Below, in pieces: positions 17,686 to 26,527 of a stretch of 64,000 nucleotides of DNA. The first letter of the stretch is position 1, and every line of letters starts with the position of its first letter. The DNA is from Pedobacter sp. ok626 (GTDB lineage Bacteria; Bacteroidota; Bacteroidia; Sphingobacteriales; Sphingobacteriaceae), in contig NZ_FNEX01000006.1 of NCBI RefSeq assembly GCF_900100435.1, positions 186,001 to 250,000 on the forward strand, in the 5' to 3' direction. A program made the translations under genes and the position numbers. The notes beneath the pieces are model-generated. The model ran no database searches and was not told the DNA's origin. It worked only from the letters and a program-made list of their open reading frames with translations.

Positions 17686-17723
17686 ACAATTTGTTAGTAG
17701 TTACCTAAAGGTTATTAGATAAT
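17686..17723. promoter_or_regulatory. Putative HxlR operator, copy 2
   Basis: Second copy of the 38-bp block described at 16149-16186 (5 mismatches). It has the same plus-strand orientation but is upstream of a minus-strand promoter, opposite in geometry to copy 1. It also lies about 180 bp before the metalloprotease gene at 17905, so a role there cannot be excluded. Confidence 0.6.
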
Positions 17724-17904
17724 AACAATGTAATTGGAATGGGAAGAAAAGATGATGAGCAAATTATGCATAAATAGTGGTGAAGGGTAAGGGTTTGAAA
17801 ATCAGAAGATTTTGGTGATATTAGGGTTATGTAACATTTGTCGTTTGAAACCATCATATACAAAACAAATTCATAGTCATAACCATAACAAACCATTATT
17901 TCGT

Positions 17905-20532
17905 ATGAAAAATTCCATTACTTTACTAGCACTGGTCGTGTTTTTGGCCACTGGGGCTTTTGCCCAAAAGAAAAAGAAGGCATTGGCGATGGCTGATTCC
18001 TTAAAAAAGGCTCAGGTAATCCCCCCTAAACCAATCCTTAAGGATAAGATTAAATCCAGCAAAAAGATTGATGGTCTATTTACAATGTACAGAGATACTG
18101 TAACAGGTAGTCTTCAGATGTATGTTAAAAAAGATCAGATCGGCAAGAATTATATTTATCAGAGTTTTTCTATGGGGGGGCCAACTGCCTTGTACCTTAA
18201 TCAGAATATGATTAGGACTACCTGGTTATTCCAGGTTCAGAAATCTGATGATAAAATTGAACTACTTCAAAAGAATACAAATTTCTATTACGATAAGTCA
18301 AACCCTGTAAGTAAAGCTGCAAATGTTGACGTTTCGGATGCTGTTTTTTATAGCGATAAAGTAGTCGCCCAAGATTCAGTGGGTTATTTGATTTCGGTTG
18401 ATGGTCTTTTTCTTGGAGATAAATTGGATCCGGTTAAGCCGGTTTTCCCACCAACATTGCCTCCGGGTGCAATGTTTAATCTAGGAAACTTAAATACCGC
18501 TAAATCGAAGTATCAAAAGATCCGTTCATTTCCAGGGAATACAGATGTGGTGGTAGAGCTTGCTTATGACAATCCCGCACCTTTGAATGGCGGAGGAAAA
18601 GATATTACTGATGCCCGCTATGTAAGGGTTAAAATGCAGCATTCTTTTCTTGAAGTACCAAAAAATGATTTTCGCCAACGTCGTGATGATCCAAGGGTAG
18701 GTTATTTTGGTGCAGAAGTAGATAACCTGACTTCCGTATCTCCAACACCATATAAGGACTTTATCAGTCGCTGGAATCTTAAAAAGAAAGATCCATCAGC
18801 TGCACTGAGTGAGCCTGTCGAACCTATTGTTTTCTGGATTGAAAATACGACTCCATTGGAGTTTCGTCCGATTATAAAAGAGGCAGGTGAGAAATGGAAT
18901 GAAGCATTTGAGAAAGCTGGTTTCAAAAATGCAGTGGTAATGAAACAAATGTCGGATACTGCCAGTTGGGATCCTGCGGACATTGCATACAACGTCATTC
19001 GTTGGGTGTCCTCAGTCAATCCATCTTATGGAGCAATTGGTCCAAGCTTTTATAACCCTTTGACCGGACAGATTTTGGGGGCTGATATTACCGTTGAGTG
19101 GCGTTCCGGAGCCGGTACAGTTATAGCAGATGACCTGTATAATGGTGCTGGATCCTCATTAAAGTTACCTTGGGAAAACCCAATTGAAGCTGTTTCCTCA
19201 AGAGCTAATCATGTACATGGTTTAGACAAGAATCATATGGCTTCTTGCGCATTGGCTCAGGAGTTAAGTGTACAATATCAAGCAGGTTTAACTGCGATTG
19301 AAGCGCTTGATGCTGACTTACCTGAGGCAAAAAGAGAAGAGTCTGTACGTGAAATGCATAAGCAGTTCTTGTACTACCTGATCATGCATGAAATGGGACA
19401 TACCTTAGGGCTTAATCATAATATGAAAGCCAGCCAAATGCTAAGCCCTGCACAGATGAATGATATAGCACTTACCCGTAAAATTGGACTACAGGGATCC
19501 GTAATGGATTATCCAGCCATAAATGTAAGCAGCGATCGTAGTAGACAAGGAGATTATTATACGACTAAAGCAGGGCCTTATGATTTATGGGCAATTGAAT
19601 ATGGTTATACGCCATTTAATGAGTCGGAAGAAGAGGCAGGATTAAATAAAATTCTGAGTCGTAGTACGGATCCACAACTTACTTTTGGTAATGATGCTGA
19701 TGATATGCGTAGCCCAGGTGGCGGTATAGATCCACGGGTAAATGTTAATGACCATACGAATGATATGGTTGCTTATGGAGAAGACAGATTCAAGTTGGTA
19801 AACACAATGATGCCAAAGTTGAAGTCTCGTTTTAGCAAAACTGGCCAGAGCTACCAGGAGTTGCGTCAGCGTTACCTGCAGCTTAACGGTCAGCGTTCAA
19901 GCATGGCTGCGGCAGTAAGTCGTTTTATTGGGGGTATTTATGTAGACAGAAGCTTTGTTGGACAACAAACAACCACTGCACCATTTACTCCTGTTCCAGT
20001 GGCTTATCAGAAAAAGGCAATGGCACTATTGGGTAAATACGTATTTGCTCCAGATGCTTTTGATGCAGATAAATCATTATTCCCTTATCTTCAAATTCAA
20101 AGACGTGGATTCGGATTTTTTGGAACCAATGAGGACTTTAAACCTCAGAATACTTTTATGGGAATACAATTGAGTACGTTAGCTCAAATTTTGCATCCGA
20201 ATACTTTAACCAGAATAAACAACAGTGGACTTTATGGTAACACCTATTCTGTAACTAATGTAATGAATGATTTGGCAAATAACATTTTTATAGCAGACCT
20301 TAAATCAAATGTTAACCTGTTCCGACAAAATTTGCAAACTGAATTTGTGAAAGCTTCAGCAAGTATCGTTTCTGCACCAGGAGGATATGATAATGCCAGT
20401 AAAGCAGCAGCGCTTTATACATTGAAAAAGATAAAAGCTCAGCTTGGGACTGCAGTTTCACCGAATGAGGAAACGAAAGCTCATCGTACCAATCTAACTT
20501 TCCTAATTGACAAAGCTTTGGCGGTTAAATAA
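17905..20532 (+). CDS. Exported zinc-dependent metalloprotease (DUF5117/DUF4953 type)
   Basis: 875 residues from the ATG at 17905, which begins a clean signal peptide (LLALVVFLATGAFAQ); a longer reading from 17812 would bury it. The zinc site HEMGHTLGLNH starts at residue 495 and matches the metzincin pattern HExxHxxGxxH. SVMDYPA about 45 residues later fits the Met-turn. The N-terminal 300 residues and the C-terminal tail follow the large Bacteroidota family annotated with DUF5117/DUF5118/DUF4953. It probably acts in the periplasm or outside the cell on peptides; the substrate is unknown. The gene stands alone and ends in a strong terminator. Confidence 0.88.
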   Translation: MKNSITLLALVVFLATGAFAQKKKKALAMADSLKKAQVIPPKPILKDKIKSSKKIDGLFTMYRDTVTGSLQMYVKKDQIGKNYIYQSFSMGGPTALYLNQNMIRTTWLFQVQKSDDKIELLQKNTNFYYDKSNPVSKAANVDVSDAVFYSDKVVAQDSVGYLISVDGLFLGDKLDPVKPVFPPTLPPGAMFNLGNLNTAKSKYQKIRSFPGNTDVVVELAYDNPAPLNGGGKDITDARYVRVKMQHSFLEVPKNDFRQRRDDPRVGYFGAEVDNLTSVSPTPYKDFISRWNLKKKDPSAALSEPVEPIVFWIENTTPLEFRPIIKEAGEKWNEAFEKAGFKNAVVMKQMSDTASWDPADIAYNVIRWVSSVNPSYGAIGPSFYNPLTGQILGADITVEWRSGAGTVIADDLYNGAGSSLKLPWENPIEAVSSRANHVHGLDKNHMASCALAQELSVQYQAGLTAIEALDADLPEAKREESVREMHKQFLYYLIMHEMGHTLGLNHNMKASQMLSPAQMNDIALTRKIGLQGSVMDYPAINVSSDRSRQGDYYTTKAGPYDLWAIEYGYTPFNESEEEAGLNKILSRSTDPQLTFGNDADDMRSPGGGIDPRVNVNDHTNDMVAYGEDRFKLVNTMMPKLKSRFSKTGQSYQELRQRYLQLNGQRSSMAAAVSRFIGGIYVDRSFVGQQTTTAPFTPVPVAYQKKAMALLGKYVFAPDAFDADKSLFPYLQIQRRGFGFFGTNEDFKPQNTFMGIQLSTLAQILHPNTLTRINNSGLYGNTYSVTNVMNDLANNIFIADLKSNVNLFRQNLQTEFVKASASIVSAPGGYDNASKAAALYTLKKIKAQLGTAVSPNEETKAHRTNLTFLIDKALAVK

Positions 20533-20556
20533 TATTGCAATACTAAAAATTATTAA

Positions 20557-20593
20557 ATAGCTGCAGACTAAATCTGCGGCTATTTTGATTTTT
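20557..20593 (+). terminator. Terminator of the metalloprotease gene
   Basis: An 11-bp stem (ATAGCTGCAGA with TCTGCGGCTAT, one G-T pair), a 5-base loop and a T-rich tail, 24 bp after the stop codon. Confidence 0.8.
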
Positions 20594-20752
20594 AACTTTG
20601 TCTTATTTATCTGTATAAATAAATACTGTTTATCCAGCTAGGGCAGGGGTCGGAAGCGTTTGGGAATCCTAATTACAGGAAGTTGTTAAAGCAAGACATT
20701 GAATGGTCAGTATTGCAACATCGAAAATAATCTGTATAAGTTTTGAATTTCT

Positions 20753-20760
20753 TAACTTTG
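20753..20760 (+). promoter_or_regulatory. -7 element very close to an AraC-family start codon
   Basis: TAACTTTG matches TAnnTTTG and ends 4 bases before the ATG at 20765, so the transcript may begin at or next to the start codon. A similar string, also TAACTTTG, is at 20593-20600. Confidence 0.4.
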
Positions 20761-20764
20761 TGTT

Positions 20765-21643
20765 ATGGAAGAGAAAGCTGCATTACAAATTTCCGACTTT
20801 AATAGTGAGCTAAAACTAAAAGGCTTCAATGTATGGCAACTTGAAGCAGATAGTCAGGCCACACGTATTTATAGCCGTAAAGACTTCTATAAAATTTGCC
20901 TGACCACAGGTAAAAGTGCGATTCATTATGCTGATCGAAGTTTCCAGCAGGAAGGAACGATTTTATTCTTTGGAAATCCACATATTCCTTATTCCTGGGA
21001 GACGCTTTCGACCACCTATGTGGGTTATACTGTTCTTTTTTCAGAAGAATTTTTTAATGCTTCCCAACGCAGCGAAAGCCTTCAGCATTCTCCCTTGTTT
21101 AGGATAGGAGGTACTCCAATCCTGAGGATTGATGAAGGGCAGCGGGATTTCTTGAACGCTATTTTCCTAAAAATGATTGAGGAGCAGAAGAGCGATTATG
21201 CCTACAAGGATGATCTGATCCGAAACTACATCAACCTGATCATTCATGAAGCACTAAAGCTGAATCCTTCTGAACATTATGATCAGCATCAAAATGCAGC
21301 AGGCCGACTCAGCTCGGTATTCCTTGAATTATTGGAAAGGCAATTTCCTGTGGAAAGCACTGATAAGCCACTGCAATTAAAAACGGCTCAGGACTATGCA
21401 GCAGCATTAAATGTGCATGTCAATTACCTCAACCGGGCGGTAAAGGAAACTACCGGTAAACCAACTACTACTCACATCACCGAGCGCATCATTAGCGAGG
21501 CGAAAGCGTTACTTCAATATACAGGATGGAATGTTGCCGAGATTGCCTACGCATTGGGCTTTGAATATCCTACTTATTTTAACAACTTCTTCAAAAAGTT
21601 GACCGGGACCAATCCAAAGGCTTTCCGAGAAGCTCAGGTTTGA
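20765..21643 (+). CDS. AraC family transcriptional regulator
   Basis: 292 residues. The N-terminal half is a cupin-like sensing domain (GTILFFGNPHIPYSWETL); the C-terminal 100 residues carry two helix-turn-helix units (AQDYAAALNVHVNYLNRAVK and NVAEIAYALGFEYPTYFNNF) with the closing FKKLTGTNPKAFRE. It heads an MFS efflux gene and an exported hydrolase gene in the same direction, 75 bp apart, and probably controls them. The -7 element 4 bases before the ATG suggests a leaderless or near-leaderless mRNA. Confidence 0.93.
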   Translation: MEEKAALQISDFNSELKLKGFNVWQLEADSQATRIYSRKDFYKICLTTGKSAIHYADRSFQQEGTILFFGNPHIPYSWETLSTTYVGYTVLFSEEFFNASQRSESLQHSPLFRIGGTPILRIDEGQRDFLNAIFLKMIEEQKSDYAYKDDLIRNYINLIIHEALKLNPSEHYDQHQNAAGRLSSVFLELLERQFPVESTDKPLQLKTAQDYAAALNVHVNYLNRAVKETTGKPTTTHITERIISEAKALLQYTGWNVAEIAYALGFEYPTYFNNFFKKLTGTNPKAFREAQV

Positions 21644-21695
21644 AATTCTTAATGATCGGTTTGATAATCTTTACCGGTAGGGCTTAAGGCCAGGG

Positions 21696-21703
21696 TATCT
21701 TTG
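21696..21703 (+). promoter_or_regulatory. -7 element before the MFS gene
   Basis: TATCTTTG matches TAnnTTTG, 15 bases before the ATG at 21719. It implies the MFS and hydrolase genes have their own promoter and argues against an upstream start at 21701. Confidence 0.45.
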
Positions 21704-21718
21704 TACTTTCTGTTAAAA

Positions 21719-22948
21719 ATGAAAGTAGGAGATATGGAAGCACGAAATGGTGGATTAAAAAAAATAGCCTATGCCGGTTGTCTTGGAGTAATTGGTATAA
21801 TCAGTACTGAATTTGGAATCATTGGCGTTTTGCCACAGGTAGCAGCTCATTATCGAATTACAATTGATCAGGCAGGAGTATTACTTAGTGCATTTGCGTT
21901 GACTATCTTTTTAACGGGGCCTTTTATCGTCCTATTTACCTCTGGAATTAACAAGAAAAAGATGATGGTAGCCGCCATTTCGCTTTTTCTAGTTTCCAAT
22001 ATTTTATCCGCTTTTGCTCCGCCATTTTGGTTGTTACTTTTACTCAGAGTGCTGCCAGCTGTTTTACAACCGGTTTTCTTTGCCGCGGCTATGGGGGTAG
22101 TGATTCGTTCTGCGGGAAAAAATGAGCAGCACAAACTCATGGGAATTGTAATTGGCGGTATCGCTATAGCGCAGGTAACGATTATTCCACTGTCAGCCTA
22201 TTTGTCTAGCTTATCTGGATGGCAAACCAGTTTTATGGTTCAGGGTGTGGTAAGTCTTATTGCTATTGCTGGCATCATCGCCTTCATTCCAAATATGCCT
22301 GTGACAGAGAAGTTATCTTATGGCAGTCAGTTAAGGATTCTGAAAAAACCTCGTTTTATCATCAGCGTAGCTTTAAATGTGTTTTTAATTTCTGCCTGGT
22401 TTTCATCATATAGTTATTTTGCGGATTACCTGCTGAAAGCTAAAATGATGACGGGGCAACAGGTGAGTTATATGCTTATGCTTTTTGGAATTACTGGTGT
22501 AATTGCCAATTGGATGGCAGGGCGCTTACTAGCGAAAAATATTCCCATTACAACTGCATTTTTTCTGCTGGGTACAATAATGCTTCCAGTTATACTCCAT
22601 TTTTCAGGGACTAATTTCTATGTTCAAATTGCAGTGGTAGCTTTTTGGGGAATGATGTACGGTCCTGCATTTTTAACCACTATTTCTTATATGATTGATG
22701 CGGCACCGGAAGCACCGGAATTTGCCAATAGCTTACAGGCTTCTTTTGGTAATCTTGGTGTTTCAATGGGGACGGCAGTTGGCGGATGGTTTATTGCCAG
22801 TAAAGGTATTGTTCATCTTCCATGGCTAGGGGCTGGTTTTGGTGTCATTGCATTAGTCATGATGCTAAGTAGAGAACTATTGGACTGGAAAGTCGCAAAA
22901 TCAGGGAAGATAAATTCAAACGTTAAAACCATAAATATACTAGGATGA
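21719..22948 (+). CDS. MFS transporter of the arabinose-efflux (AraJ/YdhP) type
   Basis: About 409 residues (or 404 from the ATG at 21734, which has AGGAG close upstream). Twelve hydrophobic segments are visible, with TEFGIIGVLPQVAAHYRITI in the first, typical of the drug/sugar efflux subgroup represented by AraJ and YdhP (DHA1). The loop LFTSGINKKKMM holds the family's inter-helix 2-3 position. It follows an AraC regulator and overlaps the next gene by 4 bp (ATGA), so translation of the two is coupled. An export function is likely; the compound is unknown. Confidence 0.88.
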   Translation: MKVGDMEARNGGLKKIAYAGCLGVIGIISTEFGIIGVLPQVAAHYRITIDQAGVLLSAFALTIFLTGPFIVLFTSGINKKKMMVAAISLFLVSNILSAFAPPFWLLLLLRVLPAVLQPVFFAAAMGVVIRSAGKNEQHKLMGIVIGGIAIAQVTIIPLSAYLSSLSGWQTSFMVQGVVSLIAIAGIIAFIPNMPVTEKLSYGSQLRILKKPRFIISVALNVFLISAWFSSYSYFADYLLKAKMMTGQQVSYMLMLFGITGVIANWMAGRLLAKNIPITTAFFLLGTIMLPVILHFSGTNFYVQIAVVAFWGMMYGPAFLTTISYMIDAAPEAPEFANSLQASFGNLGVSMGTAVGGWFIASKGIVHLPWLGAGFGVIALVMMLSRELLDWKVAKSGKINSNVKTINILG

Positions 22949-23991
22949 AAAGTAAAAGCTTATTGATAATTGCATCTCTTTTAGTAGGAGGAAATGCGAT
23001 ATCCCAAACAAAAAAAATAGACAAAATGAAACAAGAACAAAATGATAATTATACTTTTAAATTAAGTGAGAAAGTTAGCCGTCAAAAAGTGACCTTTAAA
23101 AACCGCTATGGAATTACTTTAACAGGTGACTTGTACCTTCCTAAAAATACTGGAAGCAAACCCTTAGCCGCAATTGCTATTAGCGGACCCTTTGGTGCAG
23201 TTAAAGAGCAGTCCTCCGGCTTATATGCGAATACCATGGCAGAGCGTGGTTTCGTTACCTTAGCATTCGATCCTTCTTATACAGGCGAAAGTGGGGGTGA
23301 ACCACGTAATTTAGCCTCACCAGAAATCAATACTGAAGATTTTAGCGCCGCTGTTGACTATCTTGGGTTACAATCATTTGTGGACAGAAACCGAATTGGG
23401 ATCATTGGTATTTGTGGTTTTGGTGGTATGGCATTAAATGCTGCTGCTGTGGATAAACGGATTAAGGCCATAGCCACTACCAGTATGTATGATATGACCA
23501 GGGTGATGTCTAAAGGTTATAATGATAGCATGTCACTTGAAGAACGTACAAAAATGCTAGAGGGATTGAGCCAACAACGTTGGAAAGACGCTAAGGAGGG
23601 AACACCTGCAATTGGCCCACGTAATTTGCCTGAAAAACTGCAGGGTAATGAGCCTCAATTTGTGGTAGATTATTTCAATTATTACCGCACTGCTCGTGGT
23701 TTTCATCCCAATTCTGTGAATTCAAACGGCTCATGGCTTTTGACCAATCCCTTGTCATTTATGAATATGCCATTGTTAACCTATATCAAAGAAATCTCTG
23801 GACGCCCAATTCTTTTAATAGCAGGTGAAAATGCCCACTCAAGATATTTTACTGAGGATATTTATAAAATGGCTGAGGAACCGAAAGAACTCATTATCAT
23901 CCCAAATGCAGTTCATGTTGATCTATATGATAAAGTAAATATCATTCCATTTGATAAATTAGGTTCTTTTTTTACCAAAAACCTTCAATAA
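22945..23991 (+). CDS. Exported alpha/beta-hydrolase without a canonical GxSxG elbow
   Basis: 348 residues with a signal peptide (LLIIASLLVGGNAISQ). The fold is the dienelactone-hydrolase-like alpha/beta type: LYLPKNTGSKPLAAIAISG, RGFVTLAFDPSYTGESGG, IGIIGICGFGGMALNAAA, then GRPILLIAGENAHSR and NAVHVDLYD near the end. The nucleophile elbow reads GICGFGG, with Phe where a Ser is expected and a Cys two residues earlier. The Asp/Glu and His members seem present. It overlaps the upstream MFS gene by 4 bp, so the two probably handle the same compound. Confidence 0.8.
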   Translation: MKSKSLLIIASLLVGGNAISQTKKIDKMKQEQNDNYTFKLSEKVSRQKVTFKNRYGITLTGDLYLPKNTGSKPLAAIAISGPFGAVKEQSSGLYANTMAERGFVTLAFDPSYTGESGGEPRNLASPEINTEDFSAAVDYLGLQSFVDRNRIGIIGICGFGGMALNAAAVDKRIKAIATTSMYDMTRVMSKGYNDSMSLEERTKMLEGLSQQRWKDAKEGTPAIGPRNLPEKLQGNEPQFVVDYFNYYRTARGFHPNSVNSNGSWLLTNPLSFMNMPLLTYIKEISGRPILLIAGENAHSRYFTEDIYKMAEEPKELIIIPNAVHVDLYDKVNIIPFDKLGSFFTKNLQ

Positions 23992-23993
23992 CA

Positions 23994-24011
23994 AAAGGGA
24001 AATATCCCTTT
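23994..24011 (+). terminator. Weak hairpin after the hydrolase gene
   Basis: A 6-bp stem (AAAGGG with CCCTTT) just after the stop, without a good T run. It may end the AraC/MFS/hydrolase unit. Confidence 0.3.
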
Positions 24012-24030
24012 CTTGAGCAAATTTGTTCCA

Positions 24031-24059
24031 TTGAACGATTTATTTATTGCGTAAATTTG
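24031..24059 (+). promoter_or_regulatory. Promoter of the GNAT gene
   Basis: TTG at 24031-24033, an 18-base spacer and TAAATTTG at 24052-24059. This fits the Bacteroidota consensus TTG-N17-23-TAnnTTTG, with the ATG 22 bases downstream. Confidence 0.6.
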
Positions 24060-24080
24060 CGAACCAAAATATATTAAAGC

Positions 24081-24599
24081 ATGGAATTCATAGAGGTTAG
24101 AAAAGCTACGACTAAGGATTTAAGTACCGTTCAGCGCATAGGCAGGGAAACTTTTTTTGAAACATTTGCCGACAGCAATACCGAGGATGATATGAACAAG
24201 TATCTTGAAGATAGTTTTAATGATCATCGATTGACAGTTGAATTGAGTGACCCAGATTCATTGTTTTACATCGCCTGGGAAGATGAAAGTCCTGTAGGCT
24301 ACCTAAAAGTAAACACTGGAAGCGCCCAAACGGAGCGACAGGATGAAAAGGCGCTAGAAATTGAGCGGATTTATGTGAAAAGTAGTCATCATGGTAAAAA
24401 AGTTGGTCAACTTCTTTATGAAAAAGCTTTAGAAGTCGCTCAACAGCAGCATAATTCCTATTTATGGTTGGGCGTTTGGGAAAAAAATCCACGCGCAATC
24501 AGGTTCTATGAAAAGAATGGATTTGTGGCTTTTGACAAGCATACATTCAAAATGGGCGATGATGAACAGATTGATATTATGATGAAGAAAGGATTGTAA
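24081..24599 (+). CDS. GNAT family N-acetyltransferase
   Basis: 172 residues with the GNAT fold: VRKATTKDLSTVQRIGRETF at the start, IERIYVKSSHHGKKVGQLLY (acetyl-CoA binding motif A of the Q/RxxGxG/A type, here HHGKKVG) and NPRAIRFYEKNGFVAFDKHT near the end. Similar proteins acetylate small amines, polyamines or protein N termini. It has its own promoter and is convergent with an AraC gene 5 bp away. The acceptor is unknown. Confidence 0.9.
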   Translation: MEFIEVRKATTKDLSTVQRIGRETFFETFADSNTEDDMNKYLEDSFNDHRLTVELSDPDSLFYIAWEDESPVGYLKVNTGSAQTERQDEKALEIERIYVKSSHHGKKVGQLLYEKALEVAQQQHNSYLWLGVWEKNPRAIRFYEKNGFVAFDKHTFKMGDDEQIDIMMKKGL

Positions 24600-24604
24600 A
24601 TGGG

Positions 24605-25429
24605 CTAAACCCGAGTGGAGATATTCAAAAGTATTTGATTTGGCGATATTCCATATTTCTTCTTGAAAACAAAAGAAAAATGGGAAAGGTCTTCAAAACC
24701 TACTTCAAGGTAAACCTCAGTTGGTTTTTTCCTTTTTTCTGCCAAATGATAGTAGGCAAGTTCGAGTCTTTTATCTGTCAACCATTTTTGAGGACTTACA
24801 TTGAAGAGCTTTTTAAAATCTCTATTAAACGTTGATAAACTACGACCAGTTAAGTAACCTAGTTTCTCCAATGACATATTAAACATAAAATTTCGCTGCA
24901 TAAAATTGACTAAATCAATCTTACCAGGCGTGTCAAAGTTTGCCAATACGCTATCAACTCCAGGTTCAATTATTCGTAAGATATTGATCGCCTCCTCAAT
25001 TTTTAAGCTGGCAAGGTTTTCAGGGAATTCTCCTTCTAGGTTGAAATAAGGTATAAGGGAAGTCAGGCAGCTTTCCAGAAGTGGATGATTATGGAAACTA
25101 TATATTTTTTGTTCAGGTTGTATTTTTTTTCCAAGATCAATTTTTTCATAAAACTTCCTCAAGCGTTCAGTAGATAAATGCATAACTACCGTTTTATGGG
25201 GTAAACCATTTTTCGGATAATTGATGATCGTTGCCAGTTGGTTTCTTGGAATCAGGAAAATATCACCGGTTTTAAAATAAAAAGTAGTGTCTGCCTGTAT
25301 AATTTTTGTTTCGCCAGAGATGAACCAAACCAGCATATGGTCCTCAAACATCAGATCTGATTTAAACAGCTTATCTTCATAGCTGGAAAGCTTGATGTCT
25401 TTAGTTAAGTATTTGGATATATGGTCCAT
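24605..25429 (-). CDS. AraC family transcriptional regulator
   Basis: 274 residues. The N-terminal sensing domain (about 1-160, FYFKTGDIFLIPRNQLATII) is followed by the AraC DNA-binding domain with MSLEKLGYLTGRSLSTFNRD, FKKLFNVSPQKWLTDKRL and the second HTH PTEVYLEVGFEDLSHFSFVF ending KKYGISPNQ. It lies 17 bp downstream of an SDR gene in the same direction and is probably co-transcribed with it, which suggests it regulates that oxidoreductase. Confidence 0.92.
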   Translation of the reverse strand: MDHISKYLTKDIKLSSYEDKLFKSDLMFEDHMLVWFISGETKIIQADTTFYFKTGDIFLIPRNQLATIINYPKNGLPHKTVVMHLSTERLRKFYEKIDLGKKIQPEQKIYSFHNHPLLESCLTSLIPYFNLEGEFPENLASLKIEEAINILRIIEPGVDSVLANFDTPGKIDLVNFMQRNFMFNMSLEKLGYLTGRSLSTFNRDFKKLFNVSPQKWLTDKRLELAYYHLAEKRKKPTEVYLEVGFEDLSHFSFVFKKKYGISPNQILLNISTRV

Positions 25430-25446
25430 CGCAATAAAGTTATTGT

Positions 25447-26460
25447 TTATTTAACATCAAACCTAAGGCCGGTCATTTCTTCGGTCAAATTCCACAATCT
25501 TTTAGCATTGTTTTCATCTAGTGAGTAGGGCTGTACGCCTCGTGTGCCCAGGCCGTTATCCGCTCCAAAATTTCCAAGGTCTAATTCAGCGATATCTCCA
25601 TCTTCACAATACACTCCGCCGATATTATCGAGCAGTGGACTGGTTGCACACCATACAGTAGTCGCAGCACCCTGAGGAATAGTTTTTAGACTTGCCAGGA
25701 TTTCAGGACGCATATGGCCATGCTCGTCAAAAAAGCCCATTTGCTTGAATAGTTCCATATCTGCATCTCTGGCCAGCTCCGTACCGGCAATTGAGCCCGG
25801 ATGTAATGAGTATGCCCTTACATTAAATAATTTGGCGCGATTATCCAGCTCAAGGGCAAACAAGTTGCTGGCAGTTTTTGATTGCCCATATCCCGAAAGT
25901 GTTTGGTATTCCCTGTGCTCGAAATTGGGGTCTTCGAAATCGAAAGGTGCCATCTGGTGACCATAAGAAGATACATTCACTACCCTCGCACCGTTGGCTT
26001 TTTTAAGTGCAGGCCACAACTTTGCTACAAGCTGATACTGCCCTAAATAATTGGTAGCTAGTTGTGATTCGATTCCGCGACTGTCTCTTTGCAATGGTAC
26101 CCACATGATACCGGCATTATTGATCAACAGATGTAGCGGTCTGCCTGAATCAAGGAACTTTTCAGCAAATGCATCAATAGTTTCAGGCTTGGTCAGATCC
26201 ATTGCCTCGATTTCTACATTTGAAATGGCCTCTAAATTTTTCTTTGCTTTTTCAATATCTCTGGCTGGAACAATAACTGTTGCGCCTGCTGCTGCAAGTA
26301 CCCTAGTAGTTTCCAGACCGATTCCTGCGTTTCCGCCAGTTACGATCGCGATTTTTCCAGTCAGGTCAATGCCTTTGATCACTTCAGTTGCTGTTGAGGA
26401 GGCGTTAAATCCAGATCCTATTGGGTGTTGTAATGCACCGTGATAATTGTTCTTTTTCAT
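25447..26460 (-). CDS. Short-chain dehydrogenase/reductase
   Basis: 337 residues. The cofactor motif TGGNAGIGLETTRVLAAAGA is the classical TGxxxGIG Rossmann signature; the catalytic residues are Ser in VVNVSSYGHQ and YGQSKTASN (YxxxK), with NNAG in LLINNAGIMWV. Length and sequence resemble retinol dehydrogenase-like and protochlorophyllide-reductase-like SDRs that act on varied carbonyls. A TAAATTTG -7 element (26486-26493, minus strand) is 25 bases upstream. An AraC regulator follows at 17 bp. The natural substrate is unknown. Confidence 0.9.
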   Translation of the reverse strand: MKKNNYHGALQHPIGSGFNASSTATEVIKGIDLTGKIAIVTGGNAGIGLETTRVLAAAGATVIVPARDIEKAKKNLEAISNVEIEAMDLTKPETIDAFAEKFLDSGRPLHLLINNAGIMWVPLQRDSRGIESQLATNYLGQYQLVAKLWPALKKANGARVVNVSSYGHQMAPFDFEDPNFEHREYQTLSGYGQSKTASNLFALELDNRAKLFNVRAYSLHPGSIAGTELARDADMELFKQMGFFDEHGHMRPEILASLKTIPQGAATTVWCATSPLLDNIGGVYCEDGDIAELDLGNFGADNGLGTRGVQPYSLDENNAKRLWNLTEEMTGLRFDVK

Positions 26461-26485
26461 TTTGTTTTTGATTAAATGTATAGAA

Positions 26486-26493
26486 CAAATTTA
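26486..26493 (-). promoter_or_regulatory. -7 element of the SDR/AraC operon
   Basis: TAAATTTG on the minus strand, exact TAnnTTTG match, 25 bases before the ATG at 26460. No clear TTG is seen at -33. Confidence 0.45.
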
Positions 26494-26527
26494 GCTGGAT
26501 GCGGAGCCGTGGGTTTTGTTTAGCGTG

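Noticed and set aside
17812..17904. Longer start for the metalloprotease
   Set aside because: It would put 31 hydrophilic residues before a clean signal peptide; the ATG at 17905 is preferred.
20593..20600. TAACTTTG as a second AraC promoter
   Set aside because: It falls in the T-rich tail of the upstream terminator and is 165 bases from the start; probably chance.
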